Made by a program: the position numbers and the translations under genes | Source: Candidatus Woesearchaeota archaeon | GTDB lineage: Archaea > Nanobdellota > Nanobdellia > Woesearchaeales > ARS49 | Direction: 5' to 3' | Assembly (NCBI GenBank): GCA_014729555.1 | Contig: WJJT01000041.1 | Coordinates: forward strand, 1-46,796 | Length of the DNA: 46,796 nt | Notes under the pieces: generated by a model | What the model saw: only the letters and a program-made list of their open reading frames with translations | Databases searched by the model: none | Told to the model about the DNA's origin: nothing | Part shown: positions 31,511-40,720 of the stretch, one piece after another | How positions within the stretch are numbered: the first letter of the stretch is position 1 | Layout of the letters: each line of letters starts with the position of its first letter

Positions 31511-32149
31511 GTGGTAACAATCGACAAAGTAGACTTGATTCACAAGTTTGTTCAGACATATAATTCTGCACAAGATAGTATTGATGCAAACAGGATGGAT
31601 GAGGCTAAGCAGAAGTACAGTGAGCTTATGTCTGTCTACAAACAGATTTCTGGCTCTGACCTGGAGTCTGTGCATAAAGAGCTTGCTTATGACCAGGTCA
31701 TGAAGGTCTTTAATGGTGTCAGGGGCATGAAGCCAAGGCAGAATATTAATTCAAAGTCTATTGCTGTTGCTGTTGTTATCATTATCATAAGCCTGGTTAT
31801 TTTCATTAAGCCGGAAATTATTGGCATGGTTGCTTTTGAAGCAAATCAGGCGCCTGTCTGGACTGGTGACGGCAACCTTTTTGTGATTACAGGAGTGTCT
31901 GAGAGTTCTATGTTTGTTGGAGGTACAGGCAGGACAATAAACCTGGATGCTTTTTTCAATGATGCCAATGGTGATGAATTGACTTATCTTGCAACGTCCA
32001 CAGACGGACTGAACGTGAAGATTAGCGGGAATCACCTTACTTTTCTTCCTGAGCCGGGTGTTTTTGGGGAGAGGACAGTCACTGTTGTTGCTTCTGATGG
32101 AGAAGAAGTTGTTCAGCAGGATCTTTTGGTGAGGATTGTCAGGAGATAA
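31511..32149 (+). CDS. Membrane protein: cytoplasmic helical domain, one TM, outer cadherin-like domain
   Basis: Residues 1-75 form helices (LIHKFVQTYNSAQDSIDANR, AKQKYSELMSVYKQI) of a kind seen in front of membrane anchors in DPANN-like genomes. A membrane helix follows (SIAVAVVIIIISLVIFIKPEIIG), then an outer Ig/cadherin-like beta domain (APVWTGDGN, DANGDELTYLATSTDG, TVTVVASDGEE). The start is GTG. It precedes the 1069-aa protein by 160 nt, with a separate promoter between them. A surface role is inferred; exact family unknown. Confidence 0.75.
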   Translation: MVTIDKVDLIHKFVQTYNSAQDSIDANRMDEAKQKYSELMSVYKQISGSDLESVHKELAYDQVMKVFNGVRGMKPRQNINSKSIAVAVVIIIISLVIFIKPEIIGMVAFEANQAPVWTGDGNLFVITGVSESSMFVGGTGRTINLDAFFNDANGDELTYLATSTDGLNVKISGNHLTFLPEPGVFGERTVTVVASDGEEVVQQDLLVRIVRR

Positions 32150-32154
32150 ATTGC

Positions 32155-32244
32155 TAATGCTGCGCTGCGTTCCGCTCCTTTAACCGCTTGAAAACCAGTT
32201 TATCAAATTCGTACAAAACACTAAGAACTTCGCAGGCGGCATTA
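32155..32244. repeat. Imperfect inverted repeat around a 60-nt spacer
   Basis: TAATGC-TGCGC-TGCG (32155-32169) and CGCA-GGCG-GCATTA (32231-32244) can pair with small mismatches. It lies after the stop of the preceding gene and before the next TATA box. It could be a terminator-like structure or a remnant of a small element. Confidence 0.45.
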
Positions 32245-32253
32245 AGAGCAAAG

Positions 32254-32261
32254 TTTATAAA
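32254..32261 (+). promoter_or_regulatory. TATA box of the 1069-aa surface protein gene
   Basis: TTTATAAA predicts a start near 32284. The 24-nt leader then holds GGGGGAT as a Shine-Dalgarno site before the TTG start at 32308. Confidence 0.6.
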
Positions 32262-32307
32262 TAAAACCTCTATTCAATTTCTTATTTGTGTAAAAAGGGG
32301 GATTTGA

Positions 32308-35300
32308 TTGAAATTACTTAGATTTGCAGCCATTTTCATGTTGTTTCTTGTAATTACTCTGCCTGTTTGTGCTGCACAATCTCTTGAGATCAAGAGTTTT
32401 GCTGGAAAGGATAATGTTCAGGGTTATGCTCGGCCTGATGATTCTGTTACAATGCAGGTTGAGGCCCTGATTCCGCGTGACTTGGTTATCAGTGAGTCGC
32501 AAGTGCAGATCTGCAGGGACAGCCTGTGTTCTTTTCCAGATTCCTGCACTCCTGGAGAGTCTTTTACAAAGGATATTTACAATACCTGTGTTTACAGGGA
32601 AACTTTTACTGATGAAACAGGAATTTTTCCTTATTCTGTCAGGCTCTCAAATGATGATGGCAGGCCTGTTAAGGCTGTCTCAACAGAGTTGGGCATTGAC
32701 AAGCTTGCTCCAAGAATTTTAAAGTTCAGCATAACCCCTGAAGTGGCAGGCGGCACTGCTTTTATTGAGATTGCTGCTCAGGATTATGGCTCTCTTCTTG
32801 GTGATGCAAGTTACTGCACTGGCATAAAGCAGGTTGATTTTTATGATGCAGATACTGGAAAGACTTTGTTCACTAAAGAGTTTGGTTATGAAGAGTGTGA
32901 TATAATAGATTCTTTTGAATACACTCACAAGACAGGCAGGAAGTCTGAAAAAATTAATTTGTGTGCAAAGGCTGTTGATTTGTTTGGGCAGGAGAGCGAG
33001 CCTGTCTGCAATGATTTTGTTTATGATGAAGAAGGCCCGAGGTTTGTCAGCCTTGGCCTGGCTGACAAAGAAGGCAATCCCATAAGCCATATTCCCAGTT
33101 CTGGAATGCCTGTTGATGTTGTTGTTGAGATTGATGATGTTTCAGAACTGCAGAGTGTTACTGCCGACCTCTCAAGGATTTCTGGAAAATCCTCTGACAA
33201 GAACAGGGAGTTTGGTTACAAGAGAGACAATAAGTTTTATTGGTCTAATTTCCAGGTCAGTCCTGATACTGTTTGTTCTGGTGATGTAAAGGCAGTTGAT
33301 GTGCTTGGCAATAAGGGCTCTGCATCTCTTGAGTGCAGTATTCGTGTTGATGATAAAGGCCCAGAGGTTCAGGAAATCACCTCTAGTTATGAGGATTATG
33401 TTGGCCAGCCTGTTATTGCTCCGGGTGCACAGTTGAGGGTGAAGATTGTTGAAGAGGATGTTGGGCTTTATAAGAATGAAATGTATATGGACTTTAGTGA
33501 GATTGGTCTTGGCACTCTTCAGGCAGATTCTTGTGAAAAAAAAGATGCTTTCTGGATGTGCTACTGGAATGACATCAGCCCTAAAGTCAGTGATGGTGAT
33601 TATCAGATCAGGATTACAGAGGATTCAAGAGATGATTTAGGCAATAAGATTTTCAAAGAGGCGAGCCTGGATGTTGTGGTTTACACCAAGGCTGCAAGGA
33701 TTACTGCTGTGAGCCAGTATCCTGTTGCCCCTGCTTATGATAATATTCTTGAGTTTACTTTGCGTGTTGAGAATTCAAAGACAGAGCCTGATGTTTTTGT
33801 TGATGCCTCTTCAATTAGTTCTGATGCTTATCCTAAAGAGGCTTCCTGCACCAGCGCTGGCATTGATGAGTGGGAGTGTTATGTTGATGTTGACCTGCTT
33901 AATCAGATGTATAGGAAGGAAACAATTACTTTTTTTACTAAATCAGGGGAGTCCCGGCAAGAGGTTCTTTTTGAAATCACAGTGTATGAACCAGAACCAG
34001 AGGGCGGTGCTGATTTTTACACTTTAGCCAGCACAAGAATAATGCCTAAAAAGGGTTTTGACAAGAGGCTTGTTTATAATATTCCTGCTCCTGTTTACAT
34101 TCAGCCAAAATTAAGCAAGAAGTCAGGGGATCCTGATGTTTCCATACTTGAGACAAGTGCAGAGTGCACTGCTGATGGAACATCTGAGATTTATTTGGTT
34201 CCTGGCAATTCTGAAAATCCTTACATTGTTGTCAAGAGTTCTCCTGCTATTGCAGAGCAGGACTCTCCTGTTCAGGTTGACTGCACTCTTTCTTTAAGAG
34301 TCAGGCAGGGCCAGAGGGTCTTTAAGAATTTAGAGACAGAACAGTTTAGTGTTAAGATTCCTGTTTATAATAATCCTTTGGGAACAATCAGGGAGAATGC
34401 TCAGGCCCAGATTGATGGTATTAACAATAGGGTTGAGGATTTGCAGAAGAGAACAAAGAGATGGTCTGATATTAATGATTGGGTTGGTACGATTGTTTGG
34501 GGTGCACAGTCACTGGCGCAGGCAGATGCTGTTTGGGCTTATGTTGGCAGTGCTCTTTGGTTGATTGCAGTGGTGTTTTATGAGCTTAAGTCTGTTCCTT
34601 ATATTGGTCCTGTTCTTAAGGCGCTTTCAAAGGTGCTCTGGAAAGGCATTGCCTGCGGTCTTATATTCACAGAAGCACACACCTTTGTTTTGGATTACAT
34701 CTGGAATCCTGGAATTGTTGGAACTGAAATTTTTTCAGCTGATTTGGATGTTTCTGCGAGCAAGTTATGGACTACCCTGATTAAGACTGTCTCGATTATT
34801 TATTCATGCCAGTTGTGTGATTACAGCTCTACTTTGTATGCCGGAACAAAAAAGATTATTTATGGTGACACGATATTTAATGTCGGCTCAAGCCAGGGCA
34901 AACCCACAGAGCTTGAGAGATTTACTGTTTATGATTGGGATCCTTACAGGAGCATTCATGTTTCAATGGGCTGCTTGTGTGTTCCTGGAATGGTTTACAA
35001 TATGAGAAAAGAGGTTCAGGTCAATTGTATTTATCGTAATTGCATTGAGCAGAGTGCAGAGCTTGGCCTGCCTTTTGATTCCTGCCAGCAGACTTTCAAA
35101 GAGCAGAATTGCCTGTATGTTGATGGTGCTGCCTGGCGTGTTGCAGGCGGTTCTGGAATTGCTTTTACAATGAACATGCTGCTGACTTTTATTTTGGATC
35201 ATCTGCCTTTGATGGCTGCAAGCAAGGCCTGGAGTTATGTGTGCGACCCTGACTGCGGTGCATTTGGCAGGGAGACAGAAGAAGGAGAAAGCAAGGGCGG

Positions 35301-35517
35301 TGATTGCGGCAGGTATGGCATGGCTTCTGTAAAAGGAAGTGGTGAATCTGCTTATCCTGAGCAGTGCAGGGATTATCCTGCAGATGACTGGCGTGTTCCT
35401 TTGTGCGGTGTCTGGACAAGCACAATGCTTTTGATGGAGACTGATTTTTTTGGCTCTAACAAGTTTGACTGGAGCAAATACACTGCTGATTTAGAAGGAG
35501 AGGATTTTTGTGATTAA
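32308..35517 (+). CDS. Giant Cys-rich exported/membrane protein, paralogue A1
   Basis: The start is TTG with GGGGGAT upstream. After a signal peptide (LLRFAAIFMLFLVITLPVCA) come several Ig-like beta repeats (for example SLEIKSFAGKDNVQGYARP; GIDKLAPRILKFSITPE). Hydrophobic helices lie at about 720-805 (YVGSALWLIAVVFYELKSVP), then a Cys-rich domain with MGCLCVPGMVYNMRKEVQVN (about residue 887), and a polar tail. Homologous segments in the same order occur in the 1071-aa protein at 43.2 kb. No enzyme motif is seen. It overlaps the next gene by 8 nt and probably builds a surface structure with the pilin-like protein downstream. Confidence 0.85.
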   Translation: MKLLRFAAIFMLFLVITLPVCAAQSLEIKSFAGKDNVQGYARPDDSVTMQVEALIPRDLVISESQVQICRDSLCSFPDSCTPGESFTKDIYNTCVYRETFTDETGIFPYSVRLSNDDGRPVKAVSTELGIDKLAPRILKFSITPEVAGGTAFIEIAAQDYGSLLGDASYCTGIKQVDFYDADTGKTLFTKEFGYEECDIIDSFEYTHKTGRKSEKINLCAKAVDLFGQESEPVCNDFVYDEEGPRFVSLGLADKEGNPISHIPSSGMPVDVVVEIDDVSELQSVTADLSRISGKSSDKNREFGYKRDNKFYWSNFQVSPDTVCSGDVKAVDVLGNKGSASLECSIRVDDKGPEVQEITSSYEDYVGQPVIAPGAQLRVKIVEEDVGLYKNEMYMDFSEIGLGTLQADSCEKKDAFWMCYWNDISPKVSDGDYQIRITEDSRDDLGNKIFKEASLDVVVYTKAARITAVSQYPVAPAYDNILEFTLRVENSKTEPDVFVDASSISSDAYPKEASCTSAGIDEWECYVDVDLLNQMYRKETITFFTKSGESRQEVLFEITVYEPEPEGGADFYTLASTRIMPKKGFDKRLVYNIPAPVYIQPKLSKKSGDPDVSILETSAECTADGTSEIYLVPGNSENPYIVVKSSPAIAEQDSPVQVDCTLSLRVRQGQRVFKNLETEQFSVKIPVYNNPLGTIRENAQAQIDGINNRVEDLQKRTKRWSDINDWVGTIVWGAQSLAQADAVWAYVGSALWLIAVVFYELKSVPYIGPVLKALSKVLWKGIACGLIFTEAHTFVLDYIWNPGIVGTEIFSADLDVSASKLWTTLIKTVSIIYSCQLCDYSSTLYAGTKKIIYGDTIFNVGSSQGKPTELERFTVYDWDPYRSIHVSMGCLCVPGMVYNMRKEVQVNCIYRNCIEQSAELGLPFDSCQQTFKEQNCLYVDGAAWRVAGGSGIAFTMNMLLTFILDHLPLMAASKAWSYVCDPDCGAFGRETEEGESKGGDCGRYGMASVKGSGESAYPEQCRDYPADDWRVPLCGVWTSTMLLMETDFFGSNKFDWSKYTADLEGEDFCD

Positions 35518-35995
35518 GAGCGCTTTTGTTGTGCTGGCATTTGCTGTTTTGTTTTTGCTAGTTGTGCTTGCAAATACTATTACTGCTCCTACTCCTACAA
35601 CTCCCTGGTATCAGGTTGAGGATTGGGAAAAAGAGGTTTGCTCTAAATGGGGCGGAACTCAGTTCTCTGGACAGGCTGTTGTGACCCTGGGCAGGAAGCT
35701 GTCTTTTGGTGCCTTGAGTGCTACAATGCAGGCTAAGAAGTTCAGGACTCCTGAGAATTATTATTTGTATGAGGTTGGCTGGTATATTGATTCTTTTGCA
35801 GAGGACATGGATTATGATGTTATAATGCTTGATCCTGAAAAGCCTGATGTTTTCAAGCGTGTTGTTTCTGGCAGGCTTGTTCCTGATGCAGGAACAACTG
35901 GTTTTGAGACGTATAATTTGACGCAGGATTTTACTCATTTAAGGTTTAAGTACACTGGAGGGGAGATGTTGATTCCGATAATAAGGGTGAAATGA
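35510..35995 (+). CDS. Exported small beta-rich protein of surface locus 1
   Basis: A 161-residue protein with a GTG start inside the previous gene. The N-terminal helix (SAFVVLAFAVLFLLVVLANT) may be an uncleaved anchor or a signal peptide. The rest looks like an all-beta jelly-roll (YYLYEVGWYIDSFAEDMDYD; FTHLRFKYTGGEMLIPIIRV). No family recognised. Overlap upstream and a 1-nt gap downstream show that it belongs to the same operon as the two giant proteins. Confidence 0.7.
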   Translation: MIKSAFVVLAFAVLFLLVVLANTITAPTPTTPWYQVEDWEKEVCSKWGGTQFSGQAVVTLGRKLSFGALSATMQAKKFRTPENYYLYEVGWYIDSFAEDMDYDVIMLDPEKPDVFKRVVSGRLVPDAGTTGFETYNLTQDFTHLRFKYTGGEMLIPIIRVK

Positions 35996-35996
35996 T

Positions 35997-36761
35997 ATGA
36001 AGATGTTGTTTATTGAGAGTTTTAAGAAGATTGACAAGAAGTTTGTTTATGTTGTCTTGTTTGATTTATTGTTTTATGCAGGTCTTGCACTGTCTGTTGT
36101 TTTGTTTTCAAAGCTTTTGATTTGGGCATTTGGCTCTTTTCTGCAGATTCCTGGAAAACTGCTTGCCTTGTCAAAGATGACTGAGTTTTCACAGCTTGAG
36201 GCTGGTTTTGAGGGTGCTGGCATGCTGCTTGACCAGTTCAGGTCAAAGCTTGTGATTAGCTTTGCAGTGCTTTGGGTTTTGGTTGTTGCTGTGTTTACTT
36301 TTTTCAAGGGTTCTGCCTGGGCTTTTGTCTCAAAAACCCGGCTTGACAAGAAATATTTTATCAAGCTTCTAAAACTGAATTTATGGTGGTTTGGTGTTAT
36401 TGGATTGCTTGTGCTGGTTATTTTTTGGTTCACAAAGCCTGCTGCAACTGGCTTTTCTGTTTTGCTTTTGGCAGGTCTTTCAATATGCTTTACTGCTGTG
36501 TTTTATTCAGTCTTTGATCCAAAGAAGAGTGTCAGGGAGTTGTTTCAGAAATTATGGTATGTTGGTGTGGAGAGGATTTATTATTTTATTTTGCCTTTTT
36601 TGCTTGCAAAGGTTATCTTGATTTTATACTTGGGAATTATTGCTTTTATTGCAATGCTTGTGGTGCCTGATATTGCATTGTATGTCTTGTTTGCTTTTTT
36701 TGTTGTTTGGCAGGCCTGGTTCAAGTATTATATTTATTTGGTTGCGAGGGGCATTAAATGA
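35997..36761 (+). CDS. Multi-pass membrane protein of surface locus 1
   Basis: A 254-residue protein with about six membrane helices (for example VYVVLFDLLFYAGLALSVVL; LVISFAVLWVLVVAVFTFF; ALYVLFAFFVVWQAWFKYYI) and short loops. No transporter signature is seen. In this operon it could be a platform or anchor for the pilin-like protein, but it does not look like TadC/PilC. GGGTGA lies upstream of its ATG, and it overlaps the pilin-like gene by 4 nt (ATGA). Confidence 0.75.
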   Translation: MKMLFIESFKKIDKKFVYVVLFDLLFYAGLALSVVLFSKLLIWAFGSFLQIPGKLLALSKMTEFSQLEAGFEGAGMLLDQFRSKLVISFAVLWVLVVAVFTFFKGSAWAFVSKTRLDKKYFIKLLKLNLWWFGVIGLLVLVIFWFTKPAATGFSVLLLAGLSICFTAVFYSVFDPKKSVRELFQKLWYVGVERIYYFILPFLLAKVILILYLGIIAFIAMLVVPDIALYVLFAFFVVWQAWFKYYIYLVARGIK

Positions 36762-39307
36762 ATAAAAGAGCGCAGGTTACGGTTTACATAATCATCGGGA
36801 TTGTTATCCTGTTTTCAATAGCCACTGCTATTTATGTTGCAAACAGGATGCTTGCCCAGCCTGGAGAGATTTCTGCTGTTGACAGGCCTATACAGGATTA
36901 TGTTGAGTCTTGTGTTCAGCAGGTTGGAAAAGAGGCTTTGGTTAAGATTGGGGCTCATGCTGGGTATCTTGACCCAGGTGCTCCTGAGCATGATATTTTT
37001 GTCTCTGATGCTCCTGCAGAGGGTGATGCCCTGCTTGTCTCTGAGATTACAAGAGAGGCTGTTCCGTATTGGTTTTACATGTCCACTCAAAATGACTGCA
37101 GGGAGTGTTTGCTTGAGTCTCTTCAGCCCCCTATTGAAAAAATAAAGGAACAGGTTGATGGTTATGTTGAATTGAATCTTGAGAAGTGCCTTAATTCTTT
37201 TGAGCCTTTTCTTGAGCAGGGTTATGTTTTTGAGACTGGTGATGTGGGTTCAGATGTCCTGCTTGCAGAGGAGAGCACAAGGTTTGTTGTTGATTATCCT
37301 GTTGAAATCAAGAAGCTTGATACAACCACCAGGATTGAGCAGTTTGCTGCTGTTGTTGATGTTCCTTTCAAGAGGATGTATGATCTTGCCAGCGAGATAA
37401 CTGCGCAGGAAAGGGACAAGGCTTTTCTTGAGAGTGTTTTGTTTCATTTTATTTCTCTGCATACTGGCCTGGAGATGTCAAAGCTTCCTCCTCTTGGAGG
37501 ACTTACTCATGACAAGGTTCTTGTCACGTGGTTTAAGCCAATGGTTGAGGATAATGTTAATCAGTTGCTGCTTAGTTATGTTCCTTTGATTCAGTTGTAT
37601 AACACAAAAGATGCAGAACAGGTTTCTTCAGGAGAGAATTCTTTTGAGCAGGGTTTTTTCAAGGCACTTTATCTTAAGTTTTTGAAAGAGAAGTATCCTT
37701 TTGATGTTGATTTTATGTATTTTGATTGGCCTTTTTATTTTGATATTACCCCGAGAAATGGTGATGTCCTGACTGGAGAGGTTCATGTCCAGGAGTTTCC
37801 TTATAATTTTGCTCCTGCGTTCCAGACTAATTATTATGAGTTTTATTATGATGTCTCTGCTCCTGTCCTGGTTGAGATTCGTGATTCAGATGCCCTGAAG
37901 GGAGAGGGTTATTCTTTCTTGTTTGCTCTTGAGGCCAATGTCAGGGATAACAAGGATTTTATTGAGTGGAACAAGGGAGAGGGGACGATTGGTTACTGGG
38001 ATCCTGCTGATGCTGTTGTTGAGAAAAAGGAGTCAGAGACCACTCCTGGCATTTGTTCTGAAAAATCAGGAAACTGGTTGTGTGATATAACTGGAAAGTC
38101 TTATTCAGGGCAGCTGCAGTGTGTTCAGAATTGTTATGTCTCAAAGACAAAGCGGGTTCCTTTCAGGCCTGTGAAGAAGTTGTTTAATGATGAAGAGCAA
38201 AAAGTCAGCAACACAATCAAGATTTCTGTTCTTGATGCCGTTACAAGGCAGGGTGTTAATGAGGTTGGCATATTGTTTACCTGTGGCAGGTATCAGTCTG
38301 CTGCCTTGGGAGGAACTAATCTCAAAGGCGAGTTAAAGACAAAAATGCCTGTGTGCATTAATGGCCAGTTGTCTTTTGACAAAGAGGGTTATGCAAAAAA
38401 GATTATTCCTTTTACTGTCAAGCCAGATGACAGGAAAGATGTTGAGGTTTTTCTTGAGCCAGAGGCTGTTCTCAGGACTGTGATAAAGAAGTACCCGATT
38501 CAGATAAAGAATTTAAGAGAGCTTGAGTATGAGCAGGAGCCAGAGCCTCAGCTTTCCACAAGTTATGCTGATATTGATTCCTGGGAGTCTCTTGGCATGT
38601 CTGCCTTGACTGGTTTTTCAGACCAGGTGATTTCTCCTCTTAAGTTTAGTATGCATTGGGAGGAAGAGGGTTATAAGGTTGGAAGAGAGCAGGAGAACAT
38701 GATGATTTATGACAGGTATTGCTGTGATGCGCCTGAGTCCTTGAATGAAAGTTATAAGGCGATTTTAATGGTTGAGAAGATTCCAGAGGCTCCTCTTGAG
38801 CCGAATTATTTTCAGACAGTTATGCTTGACGGTGTTCAGCAGGGCAGCATTAGTTTGGTTCCTGGTGTTTACAAGGTTACTGGTATGCTGGTTGACAAGG
38901 AGGGTTTTGTTATTGAGCCTGGCTGTCAGGAGATTTGTCTTGAGTATGACACTGATACTGGGTATTATGCAGAAGAGATTGTTGAGGGAACAACAGACAT
39001 CTTTAATGTTCTGCCTGATGAAAAGCCTGACTGCAAAAAGTGGGGTTCTTTTCCTGAGAAAGAGATTGTTGCAAGGCCGTCCTTGATGGGAGGTGTTCAG
39101 CTTGATAATGCCACTGGCTACTGGAACATAACTCGCGCAGACTTGAACAAGGGCGCTGTTGAGTTTTATTTTATCCAGACACTTAAGCCTACCTGCACTG
39201 TTGTCCAGGATTGTGTTCTTGATGTGTGTGTTGATGTCGGAGAGATTCAGGCCACTGGCCCTTACTCATTAAAGTATAGAGAATATCTTGAGCCAGAGTT
39301 TAGGTAG
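36758..39307 (+). CDS. Giant pilin-like protein with class III signal peptide, paralogue B1
   Basis: The N-terminus NKRAQVTVYIIIGIVILFSI is a class III (archaeal prepilin) signal: basic residues, the processing site A|Q, then the hydrophobic helix. The usual Glu at +5 is absent. The 820-residue exported part holds a conserved helical region (RPIQDYVESCVQQVGKEALV), VPYWFYMSTQNDC, a segment APVLVEIRDSDALKGEGYSF, and a carboxypeptidase-regulatory-like beta domain (SVLDAVTRQGVNEVGILFTC). All recur in the 744-aa protein at 41 kb. Typical pilins have 100-200 aa, so this is an outsized member. It probably assembles at the cell surface. Confidence 0.82.
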   Translation: MNKRAQVTVYIIIGIVILFSIATAIYVANRMLAQPGEISAVDRPIQDYVESCVQQVGKEALVKIGAHAGYLDPGAPEHDIFVSDAPAEGDALLVSEITREAVPYWFYMSTQNDCRECLLESLQPPIEKIKEQVDGYVELNLEKCLNSFEPFLEQGYVFETGDVGSDVLLAEESTRFVVDYPVEIKKLDTTTRIEQFAAVVDVPFKRMYDLASEITAQERDKAFLESVLFHFISLHTGLEMSKLPPLGGLTHDKVLVTWFKPMVEDNVNQLLLSYVPLIQLYNTKDAEQVSSGENSFEQGFFKALYLKFLKEKYPFDVDFMYFDWPFYFDITPRNGDVLTGEVHVQEFPYNFAPAFQTNYYEFYYDVSAPVLVEIRDSDALKGEGYSFLFALEANVRDNKDFIEWNKGEGTIGYWDPADAVVEKKESETTPGICSEKSGNWLCDITGKSYSGQLQCVQNCYVSKTKRVPFRPVKKLFNDEEQKVSNTIKISVLDAVTRQGVNEVGILFTCGRYQSAALGGTNLKGELKTKMPVCINGQLSFDKEGYAKKIIPFTVKPDDRKDVEVFLEPEAVLRTVIKKYPIQIKNLRELEYEQEPEPQLSTSYADIDSWESLGMSALTGFSDQVISPLKFSMHWEEEGYKVGREQENMMIYDRYCCDAPESLNESYKAILMVEKIPEAPLEPNYFQTVMLDGVQQGSISLVPGVYKVTGMLVDKEGFVIEPGCQEICLEYDTDTGYYAEEIVEGTTDIFNVLPDEKPDCKKWGSFPEKEIVARPSLMGGVQLDNATGYWNITRADLNKGAVEFYFIQTLKPTCTVVQDCVLDVCVDVGEIQATGPYSLKYREYLEPEFR

Positions 39308-39333
39308 TGTATTGCTGCTGTAATACCAAAAAC

Positions 39334-39341
39334 TTTAAATA
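39334..39341 (+). promoter_or_regulatory. TATA box of the NYN nuclease gene
   Basis: TTTAAATA predicts a start near 39364, seven bases before a strong hairpin. Confidence 0.6.
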
Positions 39342-39370
39342 TCCCTTAGTATATACAAATAAGCATACTC

Positions 39371-39404
39371 CCCATTATTCACGGCTTCGGTTGTGAATGA
39401 TGGG
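39371..39404 (+). promoter_or_regulatory. 15-bp leader hairpin with UUCG tetraloop before the NYN gene
   Basis: CCCATTATTCACGGC pairs with GTTGTGAATGATGGG along all 15 positions (three G-U pairs) around TTCG. It would sit at the very 5' end of the mRNA, with 19 nt between it and the ATG. A C-UUCG-G loop is an especially stable RNA fold, which supports a role as RNA rather than chance. Confidence 0.8.
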
Positions 39405-39423
39405 ATTAATACTTTGACTTAAA

Positions 39424-39963
39424 ATGTTTGAAAAATCTGCTATTTTTATTGATGGAGGATACTTTAATAGACTTTTAAAGGAGTTTTTTGGTGGTGCTCA
39501 ATTCGATTATCTTAAATTCTCTAAAAGGCTGGGAGAACTTACAGGCACAGCTGTTTTAAGAACACACTACTATACGTGTATGCCCATTAAAAGGCAAGGC
39601 AACGAAAAAGATAAAGAAAGACACGCGAATATGCAGAGATTTATTACTAAATTGCATCGTTTGCCCAGGTTTTCAGTTAAGCGCGGCAGGTTGCAGTTCA
39701 TCAATGGTGTATTCAAGCAGAAGATGGTTGATGTGCATATGTCCTTGGATTTAGTGGATATGAGTTTTGATAATCAAATTCAGCACGCGATTATAGTTGC
39801 AGGCGACTCAGATTTTATTCCTGCTATTGAGCGGGCAAAAAATCATGGCACAATAGTACACTTGTTTTATCATCCGAATACAGTGCATCATCAATTGTTG
39901 GACATGGTTGATGAATTGCATGTTATTGGCGAGTCATTGATTACTTCTTGTAAACTGGATTAA
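39424..39963 (+). CDS. NYN-domain (LabA/DUF88-like) ribonuclease
   Basis: A 179-residue single-domain protein with the PIN-like NYN fold: AIFIDGGYFNRLLKEFFGG (D10), KMVDVHMSLDLVDMSF and IIVAGDSDFIPAIERAKNHG carry the acidic metal-binding residues. HGTIVHLFYHPNTVHHQL closes the domain. NYN proteins are endoribonucleases or RNA-binding regulators. It sits between the two surface loci but has its own promoter and a strong leader hairpin, which may be its own target. It converges on the next gene. Confidence 0.9.
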   Translation: MFEKSAIFIDGGYFNRLLKEFFGGAQFDYLKFSKRLGELTGTAVLRTHYYTCMPIKRQGNEKDKERHANMQRFITKLHRLPRFSVKRGRLQFINGVFKQKMVDVHMSLDLVDMSFDNQIQHAIIVAGDSDFIPAIERAKNHGTIVHLFYHPNTVHHQLLDMVDELHVIGESLITSCKLD

Positions 39964-39986
39964 TCAAAAGCAGTCCAAAATCAAGG

Positions 39987-40670
39987 TTAAGTCATTGTGA
40001 TGTTTAGTGATAGAAAATTTTTGCAGGACTTTTTGATTTCTTCATCTTTTATGTTGTCACAGGTCTTGCGGCCCTGCACTGCAAAGTTGAAATAGCACTG
40101 GTCCCTCACTGTTTGCTCGCTTATTTTTGCGCATAGTGCAGGCTTTGCTGCTGCGCCTGCGATTTGGACATAACAGTTGTCTTTTTCCATTTTTGTATTT
40201 AAATCACTGCATAGGGCTTCTGCCCTGTCTGGCTCTGTCAGGCTTATCTCTTTTATTTCCTCTATTTTCATTGATGCCTCAAATTCCTGTGTTTCTTCAA
40301 TTTTGATTTCTGGTATTTTTTCTGCAGGAGGGACTGGTATTTTTTCTAGGTCTATTTCTTCTTTTTCAATTATTTCTTCTGCAGGAATCTCTTCTTTTTC
40401 TGGCATTTTTATTTCTTCTTTTGGAACAAGGATTTCTTTTTCAGGTGCCTGTATTTTAATGTAAACAAGAATGCTCAGCACTATTATCACTGCAGCAACA
40501 AGTAGGATTGCTATCCAGGCAAGTGGTATTCCTGGCTTTGCTTGTTTTATTGCTGTATTAACATCTGTTTTGCTGTGTCCCTGCCTTAGAAGGCTCTGTT
40601 TTATTTCCTTCTTGCTGTATCCTGTTTTTAATTGGTCTTTGACATATTTAGTAAGGCTTGTGTTTACCAT
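39987..40670 (-). CDS. Membrane protein with N-terminal helical module and C-terminal Cys repeats
   Basis: A cytoplasmic three-helix module (YVKDQLKTGYSKKEIKQSLL) of a type common in DPANN-like membrane proteins is followed by one membrane helix (IAILLVAAVIIVLSILVYI). A long Glu/Pro/Ile-rich stalk comes next, then an outer region with evenly spaced Cys (CSDLNTKMEKDNCYVQIAGA; CAKISEQTVRDQCYFNFAVQ; CDNIKDEEIKKSC). The start at 40670 (MVNTSL) is chosen because a TATA-like TTATAAA lies about 27 bp upstream; the track start at 40694 would lie inside that box. Function unknown. Confidence 0.75.
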   Translation of the reverse strand: MVNTSLTKYVKDQLKTGYSKKEIKQSLLRQGHSKTDVNTAIKQAKPGIPLAWIAILLVAAVIIVLSILVYIKIQAPEKEILVPKEEIKMPEKEEIPAEEIIEKEEIDLEKIPVPPAEKIPEIKIEETQEFEASMKIEEIKEISLTEPDRAEALCSDLNTKMEKDNCYVQIAGAAAKPALCAKISEQTVRDQCYFNFAVQGRKTCDNIKDEEIKKSCKNFLSLNITMT

Positions 40671-40693
40671 ATTTTCAAGGCGTGTTATTTGCA

Positions 40694-40700
40694 TTATAAA
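40694..40700 (-). promoter_or_regulatory. TATA box of the Cys-repeat membrane protein gene
   Basis: TTTATAA on the minus strand is centred about 27 bp before the ATG at 40670. Confidence 0.55.
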
Positions 40701-40720
40701 TATCTTTGTGTTAGTATCTG

